A stretch of DNA of 61,382 bases from an uncultured Verrucomicrobiota bacterium (GCA_903842505.1 CAIMMI010000289.1:1-61382), one strand, 5' to 3'. Numbered from the stretch's first letter, positions 41,289 through 50,696 are shown. Made by a program: numbers and translations. Notes: a model not told the origin generated them from the letters alone.

Positions 41289-42065
41289 ATGCTTGCCCGG
41301 AGAGTAATTCCCTGTCTCGACGTCCACGATGGCCAGGTAACGCGTGGTGTTCAGTTCGGAAGGGCGGAGGACGGAGGTCTCAGGAACGTGGGGGATCCGG
41401 TCGCCTTGGCCGTCCGCTACAATGACCAAGGGGCGGATGAGATGGTCTTCTTTGATATCACCGCTACGGCGCAAGGTCGTGCCTCCATGATATCGGTGAT
41501 CGAAAGGGCGGCGGATCAGTGTTTCATGCCGCTGACGGTCGGGGGGGGGATCCGCACCTTGGATGACATGGGCATGATGCTGAAGGCGGGGGCGGACAAG
41601 GTGAGCATCAACTCCTCTGCCTTGAGCAATCCTGAATTGATCCGATCAGGTGCGGAAAAATTTGGAAGCCAGTGCATCGTCGTCTCGATCGACTGCAAGC
41701 GGACGTCGCCGGGGATATGGGAGGTTTTTTCGGCTGGGGGGCGCAAGGCGACTGGATTGGATGCCGTGGAGTGGGCCGTGAGGGCCGTGGGCATGGGGGC
41801 GGGCGAGATCGTGCTGAACTCGATCGATGCGGACGGGACCCGTGCAGGATTTGATCTGGAGGTGACCCGGCGGGTGAGTGAATCGGTCGGGGTGCCCGTG
41901 GTGGCGAGTGGTGGTGCGGGAACTCTGGAGCACATGGCCGAGGTACTGGAGGCTGGAAGGGCTGACGCGGTCCTGGCCGCCAGCATATTCCATTTTGGAA
42001 CCTATACAGTCCGTCAGGTGAAGGAGTATCTGGCTGGTCGTGGGCTGCCTGTTCGGCTCAACTGA
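41289..42065 (+). CDS. hisF: Imidazole glycerol phosphate synthase, cyclase subunit
   Basis: A 258-residue TIM barrel that, with HisH, turns PRFAR and ammonia into IGP and AICAR in histidine synthesis. The catalytic aspartates are visible in I-P-C-L-D-V (about 9-14) and V-S-I-D-C-K-R (about 131-137). P-L-T-V-G-G-G-I-R and A-S-G-G-A-G-T phosphate-binding loops are intact. Length is exactly typical. The ATG at 41289 starts the homologous region. hisI follows in the same direction; hisH and hisA are not in the window. Confidence 0.97.
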   Translation: MLARRVIPCLDVHDGQVTRGVQFGRAEDGGLRNVGDPVALAVRYNDQGADEMVFFDITATAQGRASMISVIERAADQCFMPLTVGGGIRTLDDMGMMLKAGADKVSINSSALSNPELIRSGAEKFGSQCIVVSIDCKRTSPGIWEVFSAGGRKATGLDAVEWAVRAVGMGAGEIVLNSIDADGTRAGFDLEVTRRVSESVGVPVVASGGAGTLEHMAEVLEAGRADAVLAASIFHFGTYTVRQVKEYLAGRGLPVRLN

Positions 42066-42161
42066 TTCAATAGCTTTGGTTGCATCGTTGCGGCGCTGCT
42101 CTTCACGATGCTTCCGGGTTGCGGCAAGCAACCGGGTAGGACGAATGGGTTGGATAAAGGG

Positions 42162-42569
42162 ATGATTCAAATGAGTGACAACAGTTTCTGGAACCAGCTG
42201 AAGTGGACCGAGGACGGATTGATTCCTGCGATCATCCAGGATGTCCACACGGGCCGGGTGGTGATGATGGCGTGGATGAACCGAGCGTCCTTGGAGAAGA
42301 CTCTGGAGACCCGAAGAACGTGGTTCTGGAGTCGGTCGAGGAAGAAGTTCTGGATGAAGGGCGAGTCCAGTGGACACGTGCAGGTGGTCAAGGATGTCGC
42401 CTTTGATTGCGACGGAGATGTGCTTTTGATGCAGGTTGAGCAGACGGGGGCGGCATGCCACGAAGGGTTTCGTTCCTGCTTCTTCCGTTCCGTGAACTCG
42501 GATGGATCGGACTTTTTCGAGACCGAGGAACGATTGGAGACCCCGGAGGCCATCTACGGAAAGAAGTAG
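42162..42569 (+). CDS. hisI: Phosphoribosyl-AMP cyclohydrolase
   Basis: A 135-residue HisI without the HisE fusion. The metal-binding signature [19 protein letters not shown], followed by S-C-F-F, is complete. It hydrolyses PR-AMP in the third step of histidine synthesis. The ATG at 42162 has AAAGGG directly ahead; one at 42171 has better spacing from the same AGGG and is an equal alternative. The frame is open further upstream, where translation would give a lipoprotein-like hydrophobic stretch; see findings. hisF lies 96 bases upstream. Confidence 0.93.
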   Translation: MIQMSDNSFWNQLKWTEDGLIPAIIQDVHTGRVVMMAWMNRASLEKTLETRRTWFWSRSRKKFWMKGESSGHVQVVKDVAFDCDGDVLLMQVEQTGAACHEGFRSCFFRSVNSDGSDFFETEERLETPEAIYGKK

Positions 42570-42572
42570 GCG

Positions 42573-43106
42573 ATGGCCTGGGTATTGCCGCCACTGGATG
42601 AATGGGTGAGTCCGAGGGATCTGGCATGGTGGATTGGGTTGGTGGTTGCTGGATTTGCGAGGGGTGCTGATCTGCTTTCGACCTGGATTGCGACGCCTCG
42701 GTTGCAACTGGAAGGAAACCCTTTGGCGAGGCGGTTGGGCTGGAAGGGGGGAGTAATCCTCAACCTGTTGGTGGTGCCGGTTGTGGCGTGTTGGCCCATG
42801 TTGGCTGTGTCCTTGGCGACCACGAGCAGTCTGGTGGCTGCGAGGAATCTGCAACAGGCGTGGTTGATGCGCACCATGGGTGAGGAAAGGTACAGGCTGT
42901 GGTTCACGGGGCGGGTGCTCGAAGCGTCGCGGCCATTGGTGGTTGGATGCCACATGGGGGAGGCGGCGTTGACGGGGACGATCGGCCTCGTCCTGATGTG
43001 GCTTGGACCGGTTCACCTGATCAGTTTTGGCGTCGGGTTGGGCATCGCTGCATACGGTTTTTCGGTGGCGTTGTTTACCGGGATGTCGCTTTGGCGATTC
43101 CGTTGA
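42573..43106 (+). CDS. Polytopic membrane protein of unknown function
   Basis: A 177-residue protein with about four hydrophobic segments (near 19-35, 60-90, 125-145, 148-170). Polar patches include R-G-A-D-L-L-S-T-W and E-G-N-P-L-A-R-R-L-G, both between the first two helices; the latter pattern recalls small DUF-type membrane proteins but no family is recognised. The start is 3 bases after the hisI stop, so it is probably translated with it. It may be an accidental passenger in the amino-acid run. Confidence 0.7.
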   Translation: MAWVLPPLDEWVSPRDLAWWIGLVVAGFARGADLLSTWIATPRLQLEGNPLARRLGWKGGVILNLLVVPVVACWPMLAVSLATTSSLVAARNLQQAWLMRTMGEERYRLWFTGRVLEASRPLVVGCHMGEAALTGTIGLVLMWLGPVHLISFGVGLGIAAYGFSVALFTGMSLWRFR

Positions 43107-43169
43107 AACGACAGTCGGAGCATCCGCAGAATTGCGTCGGCCCGGCCTATCCGTAGTGTTCGCGCCAGA

Positions 43170-44699
43170 ATGTATCTGCCGAGTCGAGAAGAGTTCGTAA
43201 AGCTTGCCGCCAAGGGGAACACCATCCCGGTGACCCGACGCCTGCTGGCTGATCTTGAGACGCCCCTGTCCGCTTACCGGAAGCTTCGTGGCTCCGGGGA
43301 GTCCTTCCTTTTCGAATCCGTTGAGGGAGGCGAGCACATCGGGCGGTATTCATTCCTGGGTTGCAATCCGCGGGCGGTGGTTCGGCAGGTGGGGTCCAGG
43401 GTTGAGGTCCGGCAGGATGGGGTCATCGTTGAACGGATCCAGGTGGATCCTCTCGGTGGGGGGGATCCAGCGAAGAGCGTGCGGGACGGGCTTGAGGTCC
43501 TGAAGTCGGTGATGTCGAGGTTTGTGCCGGTGGAAGTTCCAGGATTGCCCCGCTTCACGGGTGGAGCTGTGGGATTCCTGGGCTACGAGTTCATCCATGA
43601 TCTGGAGCCGGTGGTGCCGAGGCCGGCGAAGGATGAATTGGGAACACCGGTACTTTACTATCTGATTGCTGACCAGTTGGTGGTGTTTGATCGGGTCGCC
43701 CAGACCATGACCATCATCGTGAATGCGGTCGTGGAGTCCGGCGTGAAACCGGAAGACTACTACGATGACGCCGTGGGCGAGATTGAACGCATCGTGGAAT
43801 TGCTTCGACAGACCTGCGCCTCCGAGCCCGTGGACCTGCCGATCGAACCGAAGCCGGTGACGTTTGAATCGAACACCTCCAAGGAGGCGTTCTTCGCGAA
43901 CGTGGAGAAAGCCAAGCGATACATTCAGGGGGGAGACATCATCCAGGTGGTGGGATCCCAGCGATTCACCGCCAAGGTGTCCGCGTCTCCCCTGGACATC
44001 TATCGGGCGGTCCGTTCGATCAATCCCTCTCCCTACATGTTCCTCCTCGAGTTGGACGGGTTTGCCTTGGTGGGTGCTTCTCCGGAGCTTCACGTCCGTT
44101 GTGTCGACCGGGAGGTTGAGATCCGGCCGATTGCGGGGACGCGTCGGCGTGGGGTGACGGATGAGGAAGATGATCGTCTGGAAAAGGAGTTGCTGGCGGA
44201 TCCCAAGGAGAGGGCCGAGCACGTCATGCTCGTTGACCTGGCGCGGAACGATATTGGTCGTGTGTGCGACTTTGGGTCGGTGCGGGTCAAGGACATGATG
44301 ATTGTGGAGCGGTATTCGCACGTGATGCACATCGTCTCGCAAGTCAACGGCAAGCTCCGTTCTGATCAGGATACCTACGCGTTGATGAAGACCACGTTCC
44401 CGGCGGGAACGTTGAGCGGCGCGCCCAAGATCCGTGCGATGCAGATCATCTCCGAATTGGAAGGGACAACGCGCGGGCCCTACGGTGGGTGCGTGGGTTA
44501 CTTTGCGTTCAATGGGAATTCAGACCACTGCATCACGATCCGGACGGCCTTGGTGAAGGATGGAAGGGCCTACGTGCAGGCGGGAGGGGGCTGGGTGAAT
44601 GACTCGACCCCGGATGCCGAGTACGAGGAGACGGTCAACAAGTCCAAGGCGATGCGGAAGGCAGTGGCTTTGGCCGAGGGTTTTGAGCGGAGTGAGTAG
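43170..44699 (+). CDS. trpE: Anthranilate synthase component I
   Basis: A 509-residue chorismate-using enzyme. The N-terminal tryptophan-sensing element F-L-F-E-S-V-E-G-G (about 47-55) is close to the L-L-E-S motif of feedback-regulated TrpE. The catalytic half has I-R-P-I-A-G-T-R-R-R-G, D-L-A-R-N-D and L-S-G-A-P-K-I-R-A-M. It works with a glutaminase (TrpG) that is not in the window. Length is typical. No leader peptide rich in tryptophan was seen in the 63 bases upstream, so classical attenuation is not evident. The related PabB is an alternative, but the overall match favours TrpE. Confidence 0.95.
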   Translation: MYLPSREEFVKLAAKGNTIPVTRRLLADLETPLSAYRKLRGSGESFLFESVEGGEHIGRYSFLGCNPRAVVRQVGSRVEVRQDGVIVERIQVDPLGGGDPAKSVRDGLEVLKSVMSRFVPVEVPGLPRFTGGAVGFLGYEFIHDLEPVVPRPAKDELGTPVLYYLIADQLVVFDRVAQTMTIIVNAVVESGVKPEDYYDDAVGEIERIVELLRQTCASEPVDLPIEPKPVTFESNTSKEAFFANVEKAKRYIQGGDIIQVVGSQRFTAKVSASPLDIYRAVRSINPSPYMFLLELDGFALVGASPELHVRCVDREVEIRPIAGTRRRGVTDEEDDRLEKELLADPKERAEHVMLVDLARNDIGRVCDFGSVRVKDMMIVERYSHVMHIVSQVNGKLRSDQDTYALMKTTFPAGTLSGAPKIRAMQIISELEGTTRGPYGGCVGYFAFNGNSDHCITIRTALVKDGRAYVQAGGGWVNDSTPDAEYEETVNKSKAMRKAVALAEGFERSE

Positions 44700-44716
44700 A
44701 GTTGATGGAGATCTGA

Positions 44717-46174
44717 ATGAAGCCCGATTTGAACGGCGGGAGAGAGTCAGACGATCGTCTCTTGAGGGGGTTCGGGTACGAGCCGCAGCTCTCTCGCCGG
44801 ATGTCGGGCTTCTCGAACTTTGCCATCTCTCTGTCGATCATCTGCATCCTGGCTGGAGGGATCACCTCGTTCCACGTCGGGCTTGGGAGCGTTGGGGGAG
44901 GCAGCCTGGGGGTGGGTTGGCCGTTGGCCTGCCTGTTTTCCCTGGCTGTGGCATCGACGATGGCGCAGGTAGCCTCTGCATTCCCTACGGCGGGGGGGCT
45001 GTATCATTGGGCGTCTATTCTGGGAGGGCGGGGCTGCGGGTGGACGACGGCGTGGTTCAATCTCGCGGGTCTGGTTACGGTTCTGGCGACGGTGAATGCG
45101 GGAACCTACGACTTTGCTCTGGCGGCGTTCCAGTTGACGCCACCGGAGTCGAGTGCTGGGGCCTTCAAGTTGGCAGCAGTGATCGTGATGGTGATTTCGC
45201 AAGGCCTGCTCAATCACATTGGGATACGCTGGACGACCGTGCTCACGGACCTGAGCGGATGGTTGATCCTCTTTCTGGGGGCGGGGCTCACGGTGGCTCT
45301 GGTGCTTGCGACGCCTACGTTGGAATGGTCGCGGCTGTGGACCTTTGGAAACTTCAGCGGTGCGTCCGTGGGTGGGGCCGGGTTTCCGCGGCAGGAGAGC
45401 ATTGGATGGCTTTTTGCACTGGGTCTGATGCTTCCGGCGTACACGGTCACTGGTTTTGATGCCTCGGCGCATACGGCCGAGGAGACGGTGGGTGCGGCCG
45501 TCAACGTGCCGAGGGGGATCGTGCGGTCCGTGTGGGTGTCCGGGTTGATGGGATGGGGATTGGTGGTGGCACTGACCCTGGCAATGCCCTCGATTCCAGA
45601 GGGGGTGGCAAAGGGTGCTGAGGTTGTTCCGTGGGTCCTGAGGGAACGGATGCCGCAGGGCGTTGCCATGGGTTTTCTTCTGGGTGTGTTGCTCGTGCAG
45701 TATCTCTGTGGATTGGCGGCCCTGACGTCCGCTTCCCGGATGGTTTTTGCTTTTGCTCGGGACGGCGGGTTACCCGCGTCAGGATGGTTGCGGCGCGTCA
45801 ATCCAGCGTCTGGGTCACCCGCGTACGCTGTCTGGACATCGGCCCTCGGCGGGGCTGCGTTTACGGTCTTTGTGCCCTACGCGACCATCGCGGTGGTGTG
45901 CACCTCCCTCCTTTATGTCAGCTACGTCATTCCGGTTGCGGTCGGAGGGTGGGCGTGGGGAAGGACCTGGACTGTGCCCGGGCCCTGGCACCTGGGGCGG
46001 TGGTTTCGTCCGATGGCTGCGATCGCTGTTGCGGGATGTCTGTTCCTGTTGGTGATCGGGGTTCAACCGCCGAACGAACTGGCGCTTCGCATCCTGGGAT
46101 GTACCGGAGTGGCGATGTTCCTGATCTGGTTCCTTTGGGAGCGGAATCGATTTCGCGGGCCGCCGGTGCGCTGA
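44717..46174 (+). CDS. APC-family amino acid permease
   Basis: A 485-residue transporter with about twelve hydrophobic segments and the APC-family start F-S-N-F-A-I-S-L-S-I-I-C-I-L-A-G-G-I-T. Residues F-P-T-A-G-G-L-Y-H-W (about 89-98) match the first helical hairpin of amino acid/choline transporters, and G-F-D-A-S-A-H-T-A-E-E-T (about 243-254) matches the conserved helix-6 region. It begins 17 bases after trpE, suggesting co-transcription. Fungal and bacterial GABA/choline permeases share this form, so the substrate is open. Confidence 0.88.
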   Translation: MKPDLNGGRESDDRLLRGFGYEPQLSRRMSGFSNFAISLSIICILAGGITSFHVGLGSVGGGSLGVGWPLACLFSLAVASTMAQVASAFPTAGGLYHWASILGGRGCGWTTAWFNLAGLVTVLATVNAGTYDFALAAFQLTPPESSAGAFKLAAVIVMVISQGLLNHIGIRWTTVLTDLSGWLILFLGAGLTVALVLATPTLEWSRLWTFGNFSGASVGGAGFPRQESIGWLFALGLMLPAYTVTGFDASAHTAEETVGAAVNVPRGIVRSVWVSGLMGWGLVVALTLAMPSIPEGVAKGAEVVPWVLRERMPQGVAMGFLLGVLLVQYLCGLAALTSASRMVFAFARDGGLPASGWLRRVNPASGSPAYAVWTSALGGAAFTVFVPYATIAVVCTSLLYVSYVIPVAVGGWAWGRTWTVPGPWHLGRWFRPMAAIAVAGCLFLLVIGVQPPNELALRILGCTGVAMFLIWFLWERNRFRGPPVR

Positions 46175-46189
46175 GGCGCGCGAGGCGCT

Positions 46190-47032
46190 TCAGCGACCGA
46201 GGATCTGCTTCAGCAGGTCATCCGGTATCCCGATCTTCTTCAGGAAATCCTTCTGCTGGAGGATGAAGATGAAGAAGAAGGTGGTTGCATCGAAGAAGCC
46301 GTGAGCGATGACAGCCTCGGCGAGGGATCTTCGGAGGATCTGGATCAAGCCGAGGCCAACGCCGAGGAGTGCGGTGGCAAAAACAGCGATCCAACCCTGG
46401 GTTATGTGGGCGAGTCCGAAGAAGGCGGACGAAAGGACCACTGCGACCCACTCCAGGCGGCGGGAGGGGATTCCTTGGGTGCCGAATGAACCGATCCCGC
46501 GGATAACGGCCGCCCGCCACAGTTCCTCGCGCAGTCCGGCTACCACAAAGCTGAGCCAGGTGACGCAGATCAGGGCGTAGGCTGGATCGGCAAGGGCGCT
46601 TGGATCGAGGAGGTTTTCCACCTGGGGGCGGTTGGCCTTGAACTGTTCCAGTCCGTGCTCCGGGTTGAGGACGACGAAGACAACGACGGCCAGGAGGGCG
46701 GGGACCATGAGGGCCAAACGGAGTGCGACCGACCAAACGGCCCCGAGGAGCCAAGACAGCCAAAGGCTCGCGGTGGAGTCGAGGAACAGGTCGGCGCGTG
46801 AGGGACGTGTGAGGAGGACGCCGATGCCGAACGGGACGCCGAAGATCAACAGAGCCAGGACGGTGTCGGCGATGAGGCCTGGAATGTTTCCGCTGAGGGC
46901 CGGTTCCGAGGAGGTTCTGCCATGGCCCATCCAGGTCATGGCGAGGATGTAGGCCAGCATCAGCGCCAGGAAACCGATCCAGGGCAGTCGGTTTGCTGCC
47001 GGGCCATGGGGGGGCGGCGTCGGTTTATCCAT
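46190..47032 (-). CDS. CPBP-type intramembrane protease-like protein
   Basis: A 280-residue membrane protein with about seven hydrophobic segments. It carries the three CPBP/Abi motifs: R-E-E-L-W-R (about 166-171), F-F-G-L-A-H (about 200-205) and A-H-G-F-F-D (about 243-248). The first motif reads E-E-x-x-R, one residue shorter than the common E-E-x-x-x-R. CPBP proteases act in the membrane on CAAX-type or other substrates. It starts 3 bases after the MarR-type regulator and is convergent with the APC permease (15-base gap). Confidence 0.8.
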   Translation of the reverse strand: MDKPTPPPHGPAANRLPWIGFLALMLAYILAMTWMGHGRTSSEPALSGNIPGLIADTVLALLIFGVPFGIGVLLTRPSRADLFLDSTASLWLSWLLGAVWSVALRLALMVPALLAVVVFVVLNPEHGLEQFKANRPQVENLLDPSALADPAYALICVTWLSFVVAGLREELWRAAVIRGIGSFGTQGIPSRRLEWVAVVLSSAFFGLAHITQGWIAVFATALLGVGLGLIQILRRSLAEAVIAHGFFDATTFFFIFILQQKDFLKKIGIPDDLLKQILGR

Positions 47033-47035
47033 GAG

Positions 47036-47560
47036 TCAGCGTTGTGCCCGGGGTGAGTCGTCGGCGGCCTTGCGACAGGCGGCAGCGACCAGATCCAGTT
47101 GCGTCAGGAAAAGTTCCCGCACGGCGGGGTCCAATGCCGTCAACACTTCCGCCTGCAGTTCAACGGCAATATCGCGACACGTCTCGAACTGCCTGACGCC
47201 CACGGGAAGGATCCGAATGCGGTAAGCGCGACGATCTGTCTCGTGAGGTTGGCGGGTGATCCATCCGGCCTGCTCCATCCGTTCGAGGAGTGATGCGACC
47301 GTGTTGGGGTCCGACGACATCAGCACGGTCAACTCACGCTGGGTCAATCCTGAGGGGTCTGCCTCCAGAAGCGTCCTCAGCGCGGTAAACTGATCTGGCG
47401 TGACGCCCGTATGGGCGATGCGACGGCGGAACGCCTGGTTCAGGCCGTACCAGGACCGTCTCAGGAGTGGAGGCAGGCGGCGCCGGACGGGCGAATCGAT
47501 CGGAGCATTGGGAGCATCAGGAGCGATGGCGGGAGCGGGGTGTTCTGTCGGGCGGCGCAT
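47036..47560 (-). CDS. MarR-family transcriptional regulator
   Basis: A 174-residue winged-helix regulator. The DNA-binding region shows L-T-Q-R-E-L-T-V-L-M, D-P-N-T-V-A-S-L-L-E-R-M-E-Q-A-G-W-I (recognition helix and turn) and D-R-R-A-Y-R-I, the MarR wing with its arginines. The first 30 or so residues are proline/alanine-rich and probably disordered. The ATG at 47560 is chosen because it clears the upstream stop at 47583; earlier starts overlap that gene. It is sandwiched between two membrane-protein genes and likely controls this small operon or a distant target. Confidence 0.88.
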   Translation of the reverse strand: MRRPTEHPAPAIAPDAPNAPIDSPVRRRLPPLLRRSWYGLNQAFRRRIAHTGVTPDQFTALRTLLEADPSGLTQRELTVLMSSDPNTVASLLERMEQAGWITRQPHETDRRAYRIRILPVGVRQFETCRDIAVELQAEVLTALDPAVRELFLTQLDLVAAACRKAADDSPRAQR

Positions 47561-47582
47561 GTTCCGATGTGGATTCGCGGGC

Positions 47583-48056
47583 TCAGGGCTCGAACGGCGT
47601 ATCGACTTCTCCATCCCTGGGTTCGTTGGCGTTGACCCATTGGATGGTTTTCCAGATGAGGAATCCGAAGCACGAAAGGACAACGATCGCCAAGCCGAGT
47701 CCGGAGAAGACTTCGCCGCGGCGTCCGCTCTGGATGTAGCGCATCGGGTATGCGAAAGACGTCACCGCGACGACTGCGAGGAATATGCTGAAGTGTTTGA
47801 GGCCAGTTCGGGCAGAAGCCGTTCCTTCGCGCTGGGCCTTCCAAACGATGCGCCAGAATTGGACGCCGAGGCCCACGCCGCAAAGCAGGAGTGGAATGGC
47901 GGCCCAGTGCCATCGGAGGGAGAGCTTTCCATGACTTCCCCGCTCAAAAACGGCGAGGGTAGCCAGCATGCCTCCGAACGCGAGACCGGTGGCGATGGAA
48001 ACGACCCTCCGGAACAGGGGGTCGGCGGCGGCTTCGGTGCTTTCGACGGTGTGCAT
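47583..48056 (-). CDS. Small polytopic membrane protein of unknown function
   Basis: A 157-residue protein with about four hydrophobic segments (about 20-40, 50-68, 88-106, 118-138) and no recognised motif. It starts 30 bases after purM and ends 22 bases before the MarR-type gene, so it belongs to the same minus-strand run. The short soluble ends are acidic. Confidence 0.7.
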   Translation of the reverse strand: MHTVESTEAAADPLFRRVVSIATGLAFGGMLATLAVFERGSHGKLSLRWHWAAIPLLLCGVGLGVQFWRIVWKAQREGTASARTGLKHFSIFLAVVAVTSFAYPMRYIQSGRRGEVFSGLGLAIVVLSCFGFLIWKTIQWVNANEPRDGEVDTPFEP

Positions 48057-48086
48057 GGCAAATGGGGGAATCTCGTGGGCGCGGGT

Positions 48087-49145
48087 TCAGGCGACCTTGC
48101 AGACTCCCGAACCCTGAGTGATCTCTCCGATGATCCAAGCTGGGAAGCCTGATTTCCGGATGGTTTTCAGGATGGCATCCGCCTGCTCGCCGTCGACCAC
48201 GACGGTCATTCCGATGCCCATGTTGAACACCTGATAGAGTTCGTCGCGATCGACGCCTCCGCGTTCGGCGAGCAGTTGGAACAAGGGGAGCATGTCCCAG
48301 GAGCCCGCCTGGATGACCGCATCCAAACGAGGTGGGAGAACCCGTGGGAGATTGTCGACAAAGCCGCCTCCGGTGATGTGGGCGAGCGCGTGGACTGCGC
48401 CGGTCTTCCCGGGCGGATTGAAGCGGGCGAGGAGTTTCTGCACCAAGGGTCCGTAGGAAACGTGGACCTTGAGGAGTTCTTCGCCGAGGGTGCCCTCGAG
48501 GTCGGGAAGCCTGCTGGACGTCTTGAGGCGGAGTTTCTCGAACAGGATCTTTCGGGCGAGGGAATAGCCGTTGGTATGGAGCCCGGATGAAGCGATGCCG
48601 AGGATGACGTCGCCCCGGCGGACGGACTTTTGTCCGTTGAGCATCCTCGATTTGTCGACGACGCCGACGATCGTGCCGGAGACGTCATATTCTCCGCGTT
48701 GGTAGAAGCCCGGCATCTGGGCTGTTTCGCCGCCGACGAGAGCGCACCGATTGAGGGCACAGCCCCGGGCGAAGCCGGCAATGATATCCGTGAAGACGTG
48801 GGGCTCCAGCTTGCCCGTCCCGAGGTAATCGAGGAAGAACAGGGGTTCTGCGCCGAGCACGGCGATGTCGTTCACGCAGTGATTGACGAGATCCTCCCCA
48901 ATCGTGTCGTGACGCCCCATCTCGAAGGCGATCTTGAGTTTGGTTCCCACGCCATCCACGGAGCTGACCAGGATCGGGTTGGGGTTCTTTCGTGTATCGA
49001 GGGCGAAGAGGCCGCCGAAGCCGCCAACCTTGCCCAGCACGCCGGGACGGCGTGTGGATGCGAGCAATTGAGGCAATGTGGCCTTGACCTTGTTACCCAG
49101 ATCGATGTCGACGCCTGCCGCGGCGTAGGCTTTCTGCTTACTCAT
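48087..49145 (-). CDS. purM: Phosphoribosylformylglycinamidine cyclo-ligase (AIR synthetase)
   Basis: A 352-residue purine biosynthesis enzyme closing the imidazole ring of FGAM with ATP. It shows A-A-A-G-V-D-I at the N-terminus, S-V-D-G-V-G-T-K-L-K-I-A (about 58-69), H-C-V-N-D-I-A-V-L-G-A (about 85-95), V-G-G-E-T-A-Q-M-P-G and H-I-T-G-G-G-F, all standard for PurM. Length is typical. The ATG at 49145 starts the conserved domain; upstream in-frame ATGs would run into the divergent gene. It heads a minus-strand run of four genes. Confidence 0.96.
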   Translation of the reverse strand: MSKQKAYAAAGVDIDLGNKVKATLPQLLASTRRPGVLGKVGGFGGLFALDTRKNPNPILVSSVDGVGTKLKIAFEMGRHDTIGEDLVNHCVNDIAVLGAEPLFFLDYLGTGKLEPHVFTDIIAGFARGCALNRCALVGGETAQMPGFYQRGEYDVSGTIVGVVDKSRMLNGQKSVRRGDVILGIASSGLHTNGYSLARKILFEKLRLKTSSRLPDLEGTLGEELLKVHVSYGPLVQKLLARFNPPGKTGAVHALAHITGGGFVDNLPRVLPPRLDAVIQAGSWDMLPLFQLLAERGGVDRDELYQVFNMGIGMTVVVDGEQADAILKTIRKSGFPAWIIGEITQGSGVCKVA

Positions 49146-49239
49146 TACGGAGGGCAGGTTTGGGGAAGGGACGGGCTGTGTCGAGTCGCGAGGCGAACCT
49201 TCCGGATGACGAATCACCGACCAGGGATAGGTTGCCCGC

Positions 49240-49557
49240 ATGGATGATCCTTCCAAGTCCGGTGTGCCCGGCGTGGTTCCCGTTTCCATTGGGTGGAGTG
49301 AAGGTCGCGATGGATTGGAGAGGGAATTCCTGTTCGAGGACTTTGCCGCCTCCATGAACTTTGTGAATCAGGTGGCTTGGGAGGCTGAGAAGGCGTGTCA
49401 CCATCCGGATATCGACATTCGTTGGAACCGGGTGGTCCTTCGGTTGATTTCCCACGATGAAGGGAGGATCACAGAACGGGATTTCGTTCTGGCCGCCCGG
49501 TTGTCAGCCATTGCGGAAGGAAGCCATGGTGTCGGCAGTTCCCCGCGGAAGGCTTGA
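49240..49557 (+). CDS. Pterin-4a-carbinolamine dehydratase
   Basis: A 105-residue PCD/DCoH-fold protein with the active-site signature E-K-A-C-H-H-P-D-I and a later W-N-R-V-V-L-R-L-I-S-H-D-E-G-R-I-T sequence. The enzyme dehydrates 4a-hydroxytetrahydropterin, recycling the cofactor of aromatic amino acid hydroxylases, or has moonlighting roles. AGGGAT lies upstream of the ATG. It is divergent from purM (94 bases) and convergent with a glycosyltransferase (11 bases). No hydroxylase gene is nearby. Confidence 0.9.
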   Translation: MDDPSKSGVPGVVPVSIGWSEGRDGLEREFLFEDFAASMNFVNQVAWEAEKACHHPDIDIRWNRVVLRLISHDEGRITERDFVLAARLSAIAEGSHGVGSSPRKA

Positions 49558-49568
49558 ATTCGGGGGTG

Positions 49569-50696
49569 TCAGGCCCCAGCGCGGCGCCTTGAGGCAAGCG
49601 TCTGATAGAAGGCGAGGCCCCTTCTTGCGACAGCATCCCAAGTGAAGTGCTTCTGGGCGTGTTGGCCAGCGTTTACTCCGATCCTGCGGGCGTAGTCTGG
49701 GTTGCCGAGGAAGGACTCGAGGGCGTTGGTCAGTGCTGGGATATTTCTGGGTTCGACTACACACCCCGTAATTCCGTCTTGGACCAGTTCCGGCAGACTG
49801 GTGGTCCGGGTGACGATGATTGGCTTGCCCGCCATCTGCGCCTCGATGGCCACGAGGCCGAGCAGTTCCGAGCGGTCGTCCTTTCCTCCGGAGGTCGGAA
49901 GCGAGGGTTGAAGGATGACCGAGGCACCCCGGTATTGGCGTGCCAGTTCCGCATCGTCCGCATCCGTGATGAAGGTGACGTCCTTCCCGACGGCGGCAGC
50001 GCGGAGGGCGTCGAAGTAGGCGGGATCGTAAGGCCTGCCAAGAACTCGGAGTTTCCGTTGCCGTGGGAGGGCCTGAATCACCTCCAGGACGCCTTTGTGA
50101 ACGAGCAGGCGACCCACGAAGAGGGCGTAGCCGTCGAAGGTGCCTTCGTCCGGGGGGAAAGCCGGGCGGGCGCCGCCGTGCAGGACCATGGACGGCAGCG
50201 ACCACGAATCGAACATCCCAGCGGCATGATGGGATAGATGGGCCAGGCCATGGGCAAGCCGGTACGGATTGAGCCGATGGCTCAGTCGGGTCAGGTAGGT
50301 GGACACACATCGGCCTCCCCCTCCGATGTCGGTCAGGACCACCAACTGGCGCTTGAGCAGTCCAGATGCGAGGAAGCCGTCCGCGGTGCTGTTGGGAAAG
50401 CACATGATGTGGAGCACATCGTACTCGTCGAGAGCCCGGTACGCGGACGGGGTCAATGGCGGGAATCGGCCGGGTTGATTCCGGGTCCAGCGCAGCACCC
50501 GGGTTGGAGTTCCATCGTCCGGGGAGGTGGTTTGCTGATCGTGGAACAGGGCCTGTTCGGCGTGTGTCAGTCGGGCCAGGGCCCGGGTGTATTCCGCCGC
50601 GTAGCGTTCGCCACCTCCGATGGTGCGGGCTTCGAGACCGATGGATGACGGAAGGATGAGCACCCTCGGCAAGGAAGCGGGGGATGAGGCGTCCAT
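49569..50696 (-). CDS. GT4-family glycosyltransferase
   Basis: A 375-residue GT-B enzyme. The N-terminal acceptor domain has I-G-G-G-E-R-Y-A-A-E-Y (about 26-36). The C-terminal donor domain has Y-A-L-F-V-G-R-L-L-V-H-K-G-V (about 189-202) and E-L-L-G-L-V-A-I-E-A-Q-M-A-G-K-P (about 277-292), the E-x7-E-type motif of retaining GT4 enzymes. Sugar and acceptor are not readable. It starts 4 bases after the uracil-DNA glycosylase gene, so the two share a transcript, though the functional link is unclear. Confidence 0.85.
   Translation of the reverse strand: MDASSPASLPRVLILPSSIGLEARTIGGGERYAAEYTRALARLTHAEQALFHDQQTTSPDDGTPTRVLRWTRNQPGRFPPLTPSAYRALDEYDVLHIMCFPNSTADGFLASGLLKRQLVVLTDIGGGGRCVSTYLTRLSHRLNPYRLAHGLAHLSHHAAGMFDSWSLPSMVLHGGARPAFPPDEGTFDGYALFVGRLLVHKGVLEVIQALPRQRKLRVLGRPYDPAYFDALRAAAVGKDVTFITDADDAELARQYRGASVILQPSLPTSGGKDDRSELLGLVAIEAQMAGKPIIVTRTTSLPELVQDGITGCVVEPRNIPALTNALESFLGNPDYARRIGVNAGQHAQKHFTWDAVARRGLAFYQTLASRRRAGA

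Noticed and set aside
43107-43169. Tryptophan attenuator ahead of trpE
   Set aside because: The gap is only 63 bases and holds neither a leader peptide with Trp codons nor a terminator hairpin.
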